DNA from: Orrella sp037026685
Lineage (GTDB): Bacteria > Pseudomonadota > Gammaproteobacteria > Burkholderiales > Burkholderiaceae_B
Assembly (NCBI RefSeq): GCF_037026685.1
Contig: NZ_JBANET010000007.1
Location: forward strand, 114,799 to 178,798
Direction of reading: 5' to 3'
Length of the DNA: 64,000 bases
Under the pieces are notes generated by a model that was not told the DNA's origin, did no database searches, and saw only the letters and a list, made by a program, of their open reading frames with translations. Positions 49,808-57,475 of this stretch are shown here, one piece after another. Positions within the stretch are counted from its first letter, which is position 1. Every line of letters starts with the position of its first letter. The position numbers and the translations under genes are program-made.

Positions 49808-51151
49808 ATGTCCGTTTCCGTCTTCGATATGCAGTCGCTTCAGCATCTTTGGAGCACCGACGAACTGCGCGCCATTTTTTCCGAGGAGAACCGCATCCAG
49901 AAGTGGCTGGATTTCGAAGCCGCGCTGGCCGCCGCACAGGCGGAGTTGGGGATTATTCCCGCCGCGGCGGCGCGGCAGATTGCCGAGCAGGCGCAAGTGC
50001 GCAATATCGATATCGGCAAGATGTCGGCCGAAATCCGGCGGATCAAGCACTCGCTGGTTCCCGCGCTCAAGCAATTGCAAGCCTGCTGCAGCAAAGAGAA
50101 TGGCGAGTGGGTGCATTACGGCGCGACGACCCAGGATGTGGTCGATACCGGCGTCGCGCTGCAGCTCAAGGAGGCGCATGCCGTCATCATGCGCGACCTG
50201 CGCGCGGTGAGCGACGAGTTGGCCAGGCTGGCGCGCGAGCATCGCGACACCATCATGGCGGGCCGCACCCATGGCGTGCAGGCCCTGCCCATCACTTTCG
50301 GCCATAAGTGCGCCATCTGGCTCGATGAAATCGGCCGTCACCAGCAGCGGCTGGCCGAATGCGAATCGCGGGTCATGGTGGGCATGGTCGCCGGGGCTGT
50401 GGGCAGCCAGGCCTCGCTGGGCGAGCGGGCGGCCGAGGTCGAACGCCTTACGCTGCAGCGGCTGGGCCTTGGCGTGCCGCCGATCAGCTGGGCGCCGGCG
50501 CGCGACCGCTTCACCGAATATGCGCTGCTGCTTGCCATGGTGGGCGCTACGCTCTCGAAGATCGGCAACGAACTCTTCAACATGCAGCGCAACGAGTTTT
50601 CCGAGGTGGAAGAGGCCTTCTCGGAAGGCAAGCTGGGCTCGTCCACCATGCCGCACAAGCGCAATCCGACCTCGGCCGAAAACCTGGCGGGATTGTCGCG
50701 GCCGTTGCGCTACAACGCCACGCTGATGCTCGAAGGCATGCTGCAGGAAGGCGAGCGCGACGGCATTGCCTGGAAGATGGAGTGGAAGGCCCTGCCCGAA
50801 TGCTGCCTGATCGCCGGCGCCATGTTGTTTCAGGCGCGCAACTTGCTGGCCGGCTTGCGGGTGGATGGCGCCGCCATGGCTGCCAACCTCGAGCGCATGC
50901 GCGGATACCTGCTGTCCGAGCGCGTGATGCTGGAACTGAGCGAGCGGGTAGGCAAGCAGACTGCCCACGAATGGATCTACGAGGCTTCCATGCACGGCAT
51001 TTCCCGCAAGCTGGATTTTGCCGAGGCCATGCGCCAGCACGAGGGGCTGGCCAACCTGCTGGGCGAGGAAGAAATCCGCCGGCTAACGGATCCCGCGGGC
51101 TATCTGGGTCAATGCGGCGCCTCGGTGGACCGGCTGCTGGCCGCGCAGTAG
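49808..51151 (+). CDS. Fumarase/aspartase-superfamily lyase
   Basis: A 447-residue lyase resembling adenylosuccinate lyase and 3-carboxymuconate cycloisomerase. The three conserved regions are EWVHYGATTQDVVDTGVALQ (C1), MAGRTHGVQALPITFGHK (C2) and the signature GSSTMPHKRNPTSAEN (C3), with the mobile catalytic Ser. These enzymes eliminate across a C-N or C-O bond to release fumarate. Here neither purine nor protocatechuate genes are near, and the partner is a PrpD-family protein. An iminodisuccinate-lyase-like role is plausible (inference). AGGA lies 6 bp before the ATG at 49808; 49802 is an alternative. Confidence 0.88.
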   Translation: MSVSVFDMQSLQHLWSTDELRAIFSEENRIQKWLDFEAALAAAQAELGIIPAAAARQIAEQAQVRNIDIGKMSAEIRRIKHSLVPALKQLQACCSKENGEWVHYGATTQDVVDTGVALQLKEAHAVIMRDLRAVSDELARLAREHRDTIMAGRTHGVQALPITFGHKCAIWLDEIGRHQQRLAECESRVMVGMVAGAVGSQASLGERAAEVERLTLQRLGLGVPPISWAPARDRFTEYALLLAMVGATLSKIGNELFNMQRNEFSEVEEAFSEGKLGSSTMPHKRNPTSAENLAGLSRPLRYNATLMLEGMLQEGERDGIAWKMEWKALPECCLIAGAMLFQARNLLAGLRVDGAAMAANLERMRGYLLSERVMLELSERVGKQTAHEWIYEASMHGISRKLDFAEAMRQHEGLANLLGEEEIRRLTDPAGYLGQCGASVDRLLAAQ

Positions 51152-51218
51152 AACGCCAGTCCCGGGCAGGGCTGACCGTCTTGCCTATTGAATAAATACA
51201 AAGAGAGGAGACAAAACC

Positions 51219-52235
51219 ATGATTTCTACACGCGATACGTACGCCGCGCGAGGGTCGCGCCCGCTGTGGGCTGGCGCGCTGTTGGCCGTGGCGGCCATGG
51301 CCCTGCCGGTCATGCCTGCCGGCGCCGCGCAGACCGGCTTTCCCGAACGGCCGATTACGCTGGTGGTGGGCTTTCCGCCCGGCGGCGGCGGCGACCTGTA
51401 CGGCCGCCTGATCGCCACGGCGATGAGCAAGACCTTGAAGCAGACGGTCATCGTCGAGAACAAGCCCGGCGCCGGCGGGAATATCGCGGCCAGCCTGGTC
51501 GCCAAGGCGCCGGCCGACGGCTACACCATGTTGCTGGCCATGAGCGGCAACATGGCCGTCTCGCCGGCGCTCAAGCCCCAGACCCTGCCTTATAGGGTGC
51601 CTGAGGACTTTGCCCCGATCGGCCTGATCCTCGAAGCGCCGCACGGGCTGTTCGTCGAACCCAAATCGAAGTTCGGCAGCGCCGAAAGCGTGCTTGCCGC
51701 GGCCAAGCAGTCGGAGTTGACCTTCGCCTCGACCGGCACCGGTGGCGCAGCCCATATCGGCATGGAAAGAATCAAGGAGCTGGGCGGGCTGAAGCTGCTG
51801 CATATCCCGTACAAGGGCTCGGGCCCGGCCATTACCGACCTGATCGGCGGGCAGGTCGACATGTTCTTCGCCACGGCCTCGCCCCTGATGCCCCAGGTGC
51901 GGCAAGGCTCGCTCAAGCTTCTTGGCGTATCGGGCGAAAAGCGCAGCCCCAGCCTGCCCGATGTGCCGACCTTCAAGGAGCTGGGCGTGGACATGGCCTT
52001 GACGCAGTGGTATGGGCTGGCCGCGCCGGCAGGCACGCCGCAGGAGGTCCTGCAGGTGCTGTCACACCATCTGAGCCTGGCATTGAAAGATCCCGCGGTG
52101 CGCGAGACCATCCGCAAGGATGCCGCGATGGAACGCGATCTCCCATTGGAGCAATTCGGCGAGTATCTCGTGCGCGACATTGCCCAGTACCGTACCGTCG
52201 CCACGCCGCAACTATTGAAGCAGATCGGCCTGTAG
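51219..52235 (+). CDS. Bug/TctC-family periplasmic solute-binding protein
   Basis: A 338-residue exported receptor with a long signal region (LWAGALLAVAAMALPVMPAGAAQ) and mature start FPERPITLVVGFPPGGGGDLY. Family segments are VIVENKPGAGGNIAASLVAK, HIPYKGSGPAITDLIGGQVDM and LPDVPTFKELGVD. AGAGAGGAGAC precedes the ATG. It lies 67 bp after the lyase and 11 bp before the sulfurtransferase, inside the IclR-linked operon, so it likely captures the cluster's substrate. Confidence 0.93.
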   Translation: MISTRDTYAARGSRPLWAGALLAVAAMALPVMPAGAAQTGFPERPITLVVGFPPGGGGDLYGRLIATAMSKTLKQTVIVENKPGAGGNIAASLVAKAPADGYTMLLAMSGNMAVSPALKPQTLPYRVPEDFAPIGLILEAPHGLFVEPKSKFGSAESVLAAAKQSELTFASTGTGGAAHIGMERIKELGGLKLLHIPYKGSGPAITDLIGGQVDMFFATASPLMPQVRQGSLKLLGVSGEKRSPSLPDVPTFKELGVDMALTQWYGLAAPAGTPQEVLQVLSHHLSLALKDPAVRETIRKDAAMERDLPLEQFGEYLVRDIAQYRTVATPQLLKQIGL

Positions 52236-52246
52236 GAGTCGCTTTC

Positions 52247-53158
52247 ATGCTGAACGAACGGGGCCAGACGTTGGCCGACCACCACAAAACCATGCCAATC
52301 GAAACCCTGATGTCGGCCGACCAGCTGGCGCGCGCCCTGGCGGGACCGGCGGCGCCGTTGCTCGTCGATTGCAGTTTCGACCTGGCAGATCCGCAGGCTG
52401 GCCAGCGTGCGTACGCCCAGGGGCATATTCCGGGTGCGCATTACCTGCACCTGGAAGCGGACTTGAGCGGCCCCGTAACCGACCGCAGCGGCCGCCATCC
52501 GCTGCCCGATCGTGCCGGGTTCGCATCCCGCATGGCTGGGCTGGGCGCCCGGCCGGACACGCAAGTGGTGGCTTACGACAACGCGGGCGGCATGTACGCC
52601 GCACGCCTGTGGTGGCTGATGCGCTGGCTCGGTCACGGCGCCGTGGCAGTGCTGGACGGCGGCCTGGCGGCGTGGCGCGCGGCGGGTCTGCCGGTGACCG
52701 CCGAGCCCGCGCCGGTCCCCCTGCCCGAGCCCGAAGAGTGCTTGCTGCGCGAGTCGCTGGTGCGCACGGTGCAGTACGACACGGTACGCGCCAATCTGCA
52801 AACGGGCCGCCTGCTGCTCATCGACGCCCGGGCGCCCGACCGCTTCCGCGGCGAGAACGAGACGCTGGACCCCGTGGGCGGCCATATCCCGGGTGCGCGC
52901 AATCGCCTGTTCCGCGACAATCTGGACTCGGCCGGGCGTTTCAAGACGCCGGCCGAATTGCGCCAGGCCTTCGAGGCATTGGCAGACGGCCACGCGCCCA
53001 CCGAGCTGGTCAGCCAGTGCGGCTCCGGCGTCACCGCCTGCCATAACCTGTTGGCGCTGGAAATCGCCGGCCTGTCCGGCGCGGCCTTGTATCCCGGCTC
53101 CTGGAGCGAGTGGTGCCGCCAGCCTGGCGCGCCGATCGCCACCGGCCCGAACCCGTAA
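52247..53158 (+). CDS. Two-domain rhodanese / sulfurtransferase (SseA type)
   Basis: A 303-residue tandem rhodanese protein. The N-terminal inactive domain has HIPGAHYLHLEADLSG and YDNAGGMYAARLWWLMRWLG. The C-terminal active domain has VGGHIPGARNRLFRDNLD and the active-site loop SQCGSGVTAC with Cys258. The CGSGVTA loop is typical of 3-mercaptopyruvate sulfurtransferases rather than the CRxGxR loop of thiosulfate sulfurtransferases. It carries a persulfide and transfers sulfane sulfur. TAGGAG is well placed before the ATG. It is followed within 9 bp by a molybdoenzyme gene. Confidence 0.92.
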   Translation: MLNERGQTLADHHKTMPIETLMSADQLARALAGPAAPLLVDCSFDLADPQAGQRAYAQGHIPGAHYLHLEADLSGPVTDRSGRHPLPDRAGFASRMAGLGARPDTQVVAYDNAGGMYAARLWWLMRWLGHGAVAVLDGGLAAWRAAGLPVTAEPAPVPLPEPEECLLRESLVRTVQYDTVRANLQTGRLLLIDARAPDRFRGENETLDPVGGHIPGARNRLFRDNLDSAGRFKTPAELRQAFEALADGHAPTELVSQCGSGVTACHNLLALEIAGLSGAALYPGSWSEWCRQPGAPIATGPNP

Positions 53159-53167
53159 AGCCCGATC

Positions 53168-55492
53168 ATGTCGCGTTCTTCGTCACCGCCGGCCCCCATG
53201 CGGCCGCATAGCGCCCATTGGGGTGTATTTTCGGCAGCCTGGCGCGAGGGGGCGGTGGCGGTACGCCCGCATCCGGGGGATCCGGATCCCAATCCGCTTA
53301 TCGAGAACTTCCGCAACGCGATCGACCACCCGGCCCGCGTAACCCAGCCGATGGTGCGGCGCGGCTGGCTGGAAGATGGACCCGGCCCCGATTCGCGCCG
53401 CGGGCGCGACGGTTTCGTGCCCATGGCCTGGGGCGAAATCCTGGACCGGATCGCCGCCGAACTGCAGCGCGTGCAGGCGGCCCATGGACCGCAGGCGGTG
53501 TTCGGGGGATCGTACGGCTGGTCCAGTGCCGGCAGGTTCCACCATGCGCAAAGCCAGGTGCACCGCTTCCTCAATACTGTGCTGGGCGGTTATGTCCGCT
53601 CGGTAAACAGCTACAGCGCAGGTGCCTCGGCCGTGATCCTGCCGCACGTGCTGGGCAGCATGGACGAGGTGGCCCGGCGCAATGTCACTTGGGAACAGAT
53701 CGTCTCGCATACGGACATCGTGCTGTCTTTCGGCGGCATGGCGCTGAAGAATTCGCGCGTGGCCAGCGGCGGCATCAGCAGGCACGTCGAGCGCGACGCC
53801 ATGGCAAGCGCTGCGACGCGAGGCTGCCGCTTCATCTCCATCAGCCCCTTGCGCACGGACATGCCCGAGGAGGCGCGCGCGCAATGGGTGCCTGCGGTCC
53901 CCGGCACGGATGCGGCGCTGATGCTGGGCCTGCTGTACGTGCTGGTCTCGGAGAACCTGCATGACCGCGGCTTCCTGGCCGATTACTGCGTGGGCTGGGA
54001 TCGTTTCGAAGCCTATCTGCTGGGGCGGACCGACGGCCAGCCCAAGACGCCGCAATGGGCCTCGGCCATCTGCCAGGTGGCGCCGGAGCTGATCGCCGAG
54101 ATGGCCCGCGCCCTGCACGGTAAGCGCGTGCTCGTCACCGTTGCGCACTCCCTGCAGCGGGCCGAGCATGGCGAGCAGCCCGTCTGGATGGGGGCGGTGC
54201 TGGCCGCCGCGCTTGGCCAGATCGGCTTGCCTGGCGGCGGTTATGCCTATGCACTGGGCACGCTGGCGCATTACGGCAAGCGCAGCAATGCCGTGCCCCT
54301 TGCCGCGCTGCCGCAAGGCACCAACGGCGTGCGGGCATTCATCCCGGTCGCACGCATCGCCGACATGCTGCTCGATCCTGGGGGGCAGTTCGACTACAAC
54401 GGCAAGCGCCATGTCTATCCCGACATCCGGCTGGCCTATTGGGCGGGCGGCAACCCCTTCCATCATCACCAGGACCTGGCCCGCTTGGCCGCGGCTTTCC
54501 GGCGTCTGGAAACGTTCATCGTCCACGAGATAGCGTGGACCGCCACCGCCCGCCACGCGGACATCGTGTTGCCGTGCACCATGACGCTGGAGCGCGAGGA
54601 CATCGGCGCGGCGCCCACCGATCCGCTCATGGTCGCCATGCATCGCATCGTGCCGCCGCACGGCCAGGCTCGCGACGACTACGATATATTCGCCGACCTG
54701 GCCGAACGCCTGGGCAAGCGCCAGGACTTCACCGAAGGCCGCAGCAGCGCGCAATGGCTGCGCCATCTGTACGAGCGCACGCGCCTGGCGCTGCTGGACA
54801 AGGGGCTGGAGGCGCCGGATTTCGACACGTTCTGGGCGCGCGGCGAACTGGTGCTGCCGCAGCAGGAAGACGACGGCGGCATCTTGCGTGCCTTTCGCAA
54901 CGACCCGGCCGGCAAGCCGCTGCCCACGCCCAGCGGCAAGGTGCAGGTGTATTCGCCGGTCGTGGCCGGTTTCGGCTATGACGACTGCCCCGGCCATCCG
55001 GTCTGGCTGGCGCCGTCGGAGCCTCCCAGCGCGGCTTATCCGCTGTACCTGGTCGCCAACCAGCCGGCCACCCGCCTGCACAGCCAGCTGGACTTCGGTA
55101 GCCATAGTGCCGGCAGCAAGCGCCGCGGACGCGAGGTATGCACGCTGCACCCGGCCGACGCGGCCGCCCGCGGCATCGCCGAAGGCGATATCGTCCGCCT
55201 TTACAACGGCCGGGGCGCCTGCCTGGCGTGCGCCACCTTGAGCGAATCGGTGATGCGGGGCGTGGTGCAGCTTCCGACCGGCGCGTGGTTCGATCCGATC
55301 GATCCGGACGCCGATGCGCCGATGTGCGTGCACGGCAATCCCAACGTGCTGACGCGCGATATCGGCACCTCCTCGTTAGCCCAGGGATGCACCGGCCAGC
55401 TGACCGTCGTGCAGGTCGAGCGCCACGATGGCCCCCTGCCGCCAGTCCGTGCCTTTTTGCCGCCTGGCGCGGACGTTCCGCCCTGCCAGTGA
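53168..55492 (+). CDS. BisC/DMSO-reductase-family molybdopterin enzyme
   Basis: A 774-residue molybdoenzyme of the single-subunit biotin sulfoxide/TMAO/DMSO reductase group. It lacks an Fe-S cysteine motif and has no Tat signal, so it is cytoplasmic like BisC. The Mo-ligand serine is Ser120 in GGSYGWSSAGRFHHA. Other family segments are VRSVNSYSAGASAVILPHVLG, YWAGGNPFHHHQDL, ADIVLPCTMTLEREDIGA and the C-terminal MopB domain with ANQPATRLHSQLDFG. It would reduce an S- or N-oxide. Its place between a sulfurtransferase and an ETHE1-like enzyme points to a sulfoxide substrate (inference). Confidence 0.92.
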   Translation: MSRSSSPPAPMRPHSAHWGVFSAAWREGAVAVRPHPGDPDPNPLIENFRNAIDHPARVTQPMVRRGWLEDGPGPDSRRGRDGFVPMAWGEILDRIAAELQRVQAAHGPQAVFGGSYGWSSAGRFHHAQSQVHRFLNTVLGGYVRSVNSYSAGASAVILPHVLGSMDEVARRNVTWEQIVSHTDIVLSFGGMALKNSRVASGGISRHVERDAMASAATRGCRFISISPLRTDMPEEARAQWVPAVPGTDAALMLGLLYVLVSENLHDRGFLADYCVGWDRFEAYLLGRTDGQPKTPQWASAICQVAPELIAEMARALHGKRVLVTVAHSLQRAEHGEQPVWMGAVLAAALGQIGLPGGGYAYALGTLAHYGKRSNAVPLAALPQGTNGVRAFIPVARIADMLLDPGGQFDYNGKRHVYPDIRLAYWAGGNPFHHHQDLARLAAAFRRLETFIVHEIAWTATARHADIVLPCTMTLEREDIGAAPTDPLMVAMHRIVPPHGQARDDYDIFADLAERLGKRQDFTEGRSSAQWLRHLYERTRLALLDKGLEAPDFDTFWARGELVLPQQEDDGGILRAFRNDPAGKPLPTPSGKVQVYSPVVAGFGYDDCPGHPVWLAPSEPPSAAYPLYLVANQPATRLHSQLDFGSHSAGSKRRGREVCTLHPADAAARGIAEGDIVRLYNGRGACLACATLSESVMRGVVQLPTGAWFDPIDPDADAPMCVHGNPNVLTRDIGTSSLAQGCTGQLTVVQVERHDGPLPPVRAFLPPGADVPPCQ

Positions 55493-55520
55493 GCAGGGCG
55501 GGCATGTCCAGGAGATTCCC

Positions 55521-56453
55521 GTGACCCGATCAGCGCATGTTCAGGCCTTCTTCGACGAAGCTACCCATACCGTCACCTACCTGGTGGCCGATCCCGCTAC
55601 CTGCCAGGCGGCGGTCATCGATCCCGTGCTGGACTACGACCCCGCCTCGGGCACGGCGGCCACGGTGTCAGCGGACCGGGTACTGGATGCCGCCAGCGCC
55701 CAGGGCCTGCGGATTTCCTGGGTGCTCGAAACGCACGTGCACGCCGACCACCTGAGCGCGGCGCCTTACGTAGGAGAGCGGACGGGCGCCAGGGTGGGTA
55801 TCGGCGAACATGTCCGCCAGGTGCAGCACGTCTTTCGGGGAGTCTTTAATCTGGCGGCCGTCTCCGGCGATGGCAGCGAATTCGATCGCCTGTTTCGCGA
55901 CGGCGACCAACTGGCCCTGGGAGAACTGGCCATCGAGGTGATTCATACCCCCGGGCATACGCCGGCATGCGTGTCCTACAAGATCGGCGATGCCATCTTC
56001 GTGGGCGATACCTTGTTCATGCCCGACTACGGTACCGCCCGCGCGGACTTCCCCGGCGGGGACGCTCGGGCCTTGTATCGATCGATCCGCCGCCTGCTGG
56101 CCTTTCCGGACCGGACCCGCCTGTATGCCTGCCACGACTACAAGGCGCCGGGCCGCGACACCTATGCCTGGGAGAGCACCGTCGCCCAGCAGCGAAATGG
56201 AAATGTCCATGTGCGCGAAGGGGTGACGCAAGAGCAGTTCGTGGCCATGCGCCAGCAGCGTGACGCGGCGCTTTCGACACCCAGGCTCATGCTTGCGTCG
56301 GTCCAGGTGAACATCCGGGCTGGCCGCTGGCCGCAGGCGGAGGCCAACGGCGTGGCTTACCTGAAGATCCCCTTGCGGCGCCGCCACCACAGCCAGATGC
56401 CGCTGCCGCCCAGCCCGGACAGCGCCAGTCCCAGCAGCGCGACCCCGGCCTGA
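55521..56453 (+). CDS. ETHE1/persulfide dioxygenase-like metallo-beta-lactamase-fold protein
   Basis: A 310-residue MBL-fold protein. The metal motif is THVHADHLSA, followed by the later ligands in VIHTPGHTPAC, FVGDTLFMPDYGTARADFPGGD and the final His in YACHDYK. The DYGTARADFPGG segment is characteristic of the ETHE1 and Blh groups, which oxidise glutathione persulfide to sulfite. The start is a GTG at 55521 with AGGAG six bases upstream. The family usually ends soon after NGVAYLKIPL; here ~25 more residues are read through the end of the opposite-strand PepSY gene (overlap 56357-56453). Confidence 0.88.
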   Translation: MTRSAHVQAFFDEATHTVTYLVADPATCQAAVIDPVLDYDPASGTAATVSADRVLDAASAQGLRISWVLETHVHADHLSAAPYVGERTGARVGIGEHVRQVQHVFRGVFNLAAVSGDGSEFDRLFRDGDQLALGELAIEVIHTPGHTPACVSYKIGDAIFVGDTLFMPDYGTARADFPGGDARALYRSIRRLLAFPDRTRLYACHDYKAPGRDTYAWESTVAQQRNGNVHVREGVTQEQFVAMRQQRDAALSTPRLMLASVQVNIRAGRWPQAEANGVAYLKIPLRRRHHSQMPLPPSPDSASPSSATPA

Positions 56454-57433
56454 CCGGGCGCGCCGGCCAGCTCGCCGGTGTGCAAGGGATAAACGAAGGC
56501 GTTGATCCGCGCGCCCGGATCCAGTTCGTCCCAGCGGTGGGCGGCCAGCACCGCGCCGCTGCGCGGATCGAGCCAGACGGTCGAGCGGCCATTGGGGTGC
56601 GGGTCGCCGGGCAGGCGCATGCGCACGGCCATCGGCCGGTCAGCGTGCGGGGTGTACAGGAAGTAGCCGATCCGCCCTTGGGGAAACGTCGCCCGCGCCG
56701 CGACGGCCAGGCGGTCCAGCGAAACCGTCGGCCCGCTGCCGGCCGGCAGCGCCGGCGGCATCGTGCGCGGCGCGGCGGCAAGCCAGGTGATCCACGCGCC
56801 GATGGGGCGCCACGCCAGGTACGCGCCCGAGCCGACGCTCAGCGCCAGCGCCGCCGCCAACGCCACGCCGCCGCTGCGGTGCAGGTCGAACAGCGCGCGC
56901 AGCGTGCCCTTGCGCAATTCCATGCGCAAGGAAGGCGGCCACTTGCGCGGCCACCACAGCACGATGCCCGAGAGGGCCAGCAGCAGATAGGCCAGGGCGG
57001 CAAGCGCCAGCACGGCCTTGCCGGCGCTGCCCATCCACAGCGCGCTATGCAGCGCGTGCAGCTGCGCGAGCGGGTCGGACTGCTTGGCGCGCCGGCCCAG
57101 TTCAGCGCCGGTGGCCGGATGCAGGTATAGCGTGCCTTCCCATGCGCCGCGCACCAACACGTGCAGGGTCTGGCCCTGGCGGCGCGGCGGCCGGAAAGTG
57201 AAGGCGGCCGCCGGGCCGAACTCGTGGGCCAGGCGTTGGAGCAGCGATTCCAGGCTGGCCTGGCCCGCGCCCGCCTGCGCGGCGGCCTGGAAATAGCCGG
57301 GATGCAGCCAGCGGTCCAGCGGATGCCCCACGGCAAGCAGCGCGCCGCTCAGGCCCGAGACGACCAGCACCCACCCCAGGCCCAGCGCGACCCAGCGATG
57401 GCACGCAAGCCAAAGGCCGCGCAGGCGTTTCAT
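56357..57433 (-). CDS. PepSY-associated TM protein (iron-uptake associated)
   Basis: A 358-residue inner-membrane protein of the PiuB/PepSY_TM family. It has an N-terminal helix WVALGLGWVLVVSGLSGALLAVGHPLD, a PepSY-like soluble segment and LHALHSALWMGSAGKAVLALAALAYLLLALSGIVLWW. A further pair of helices follows, with a C-terminal GIWLWWRRR. Family members often accompany TonB-dependent siderophore receptors and may reduce or process ferric siderophores. It is the last gene of the receptor operon, 42 bp after the receptor stop. An upstream start at 57469 is possible. Confidence 0.9.
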   Translation of the reverse strand: MKRLRGLWLACHRWVALGLGWVLVVSGLSGALLAVGHPLDRWLHPGYFQAAAQAGAGQASLESLLQRLAHEFGPAAAFTFRPPRRQGQTLHVLVRGAWEGTLYLHPATGAELGRRAKQSDPLAQLHALHSALWMGSAGKAVLALAALAYLLLALSGIVLWWPRKWPPSLRMELRKGTLRALFDLHRSGGVALAAALALSVGSGAYLAWRPIGAWITWLAAAPRTMPPALPAGSGPTVSLDRLAVAARATFPQGRIGYFLYTPHADRPMAVRMRLPGDPHPNGRSTVWLDPRSGAVLAAHRWDELDPGARINAFVYPLHTGELAGAPGQAGVALLGLALSGLGGSGIWLWWRRRKGIFR

Positions 57434-57475
57434 GGCCGTGCCGGGGGCCGATGCGGGGCGGGCGGACAACGGCGC

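Noticed and set aside
49808..51151. Housekeeping adenylosuccinate lyase (PurB)
   Set aside because: The gene sits in a catabolic operon with a Bug receptor. The lyase signature is shared by the whole superfamily, so it does not prove PurB.
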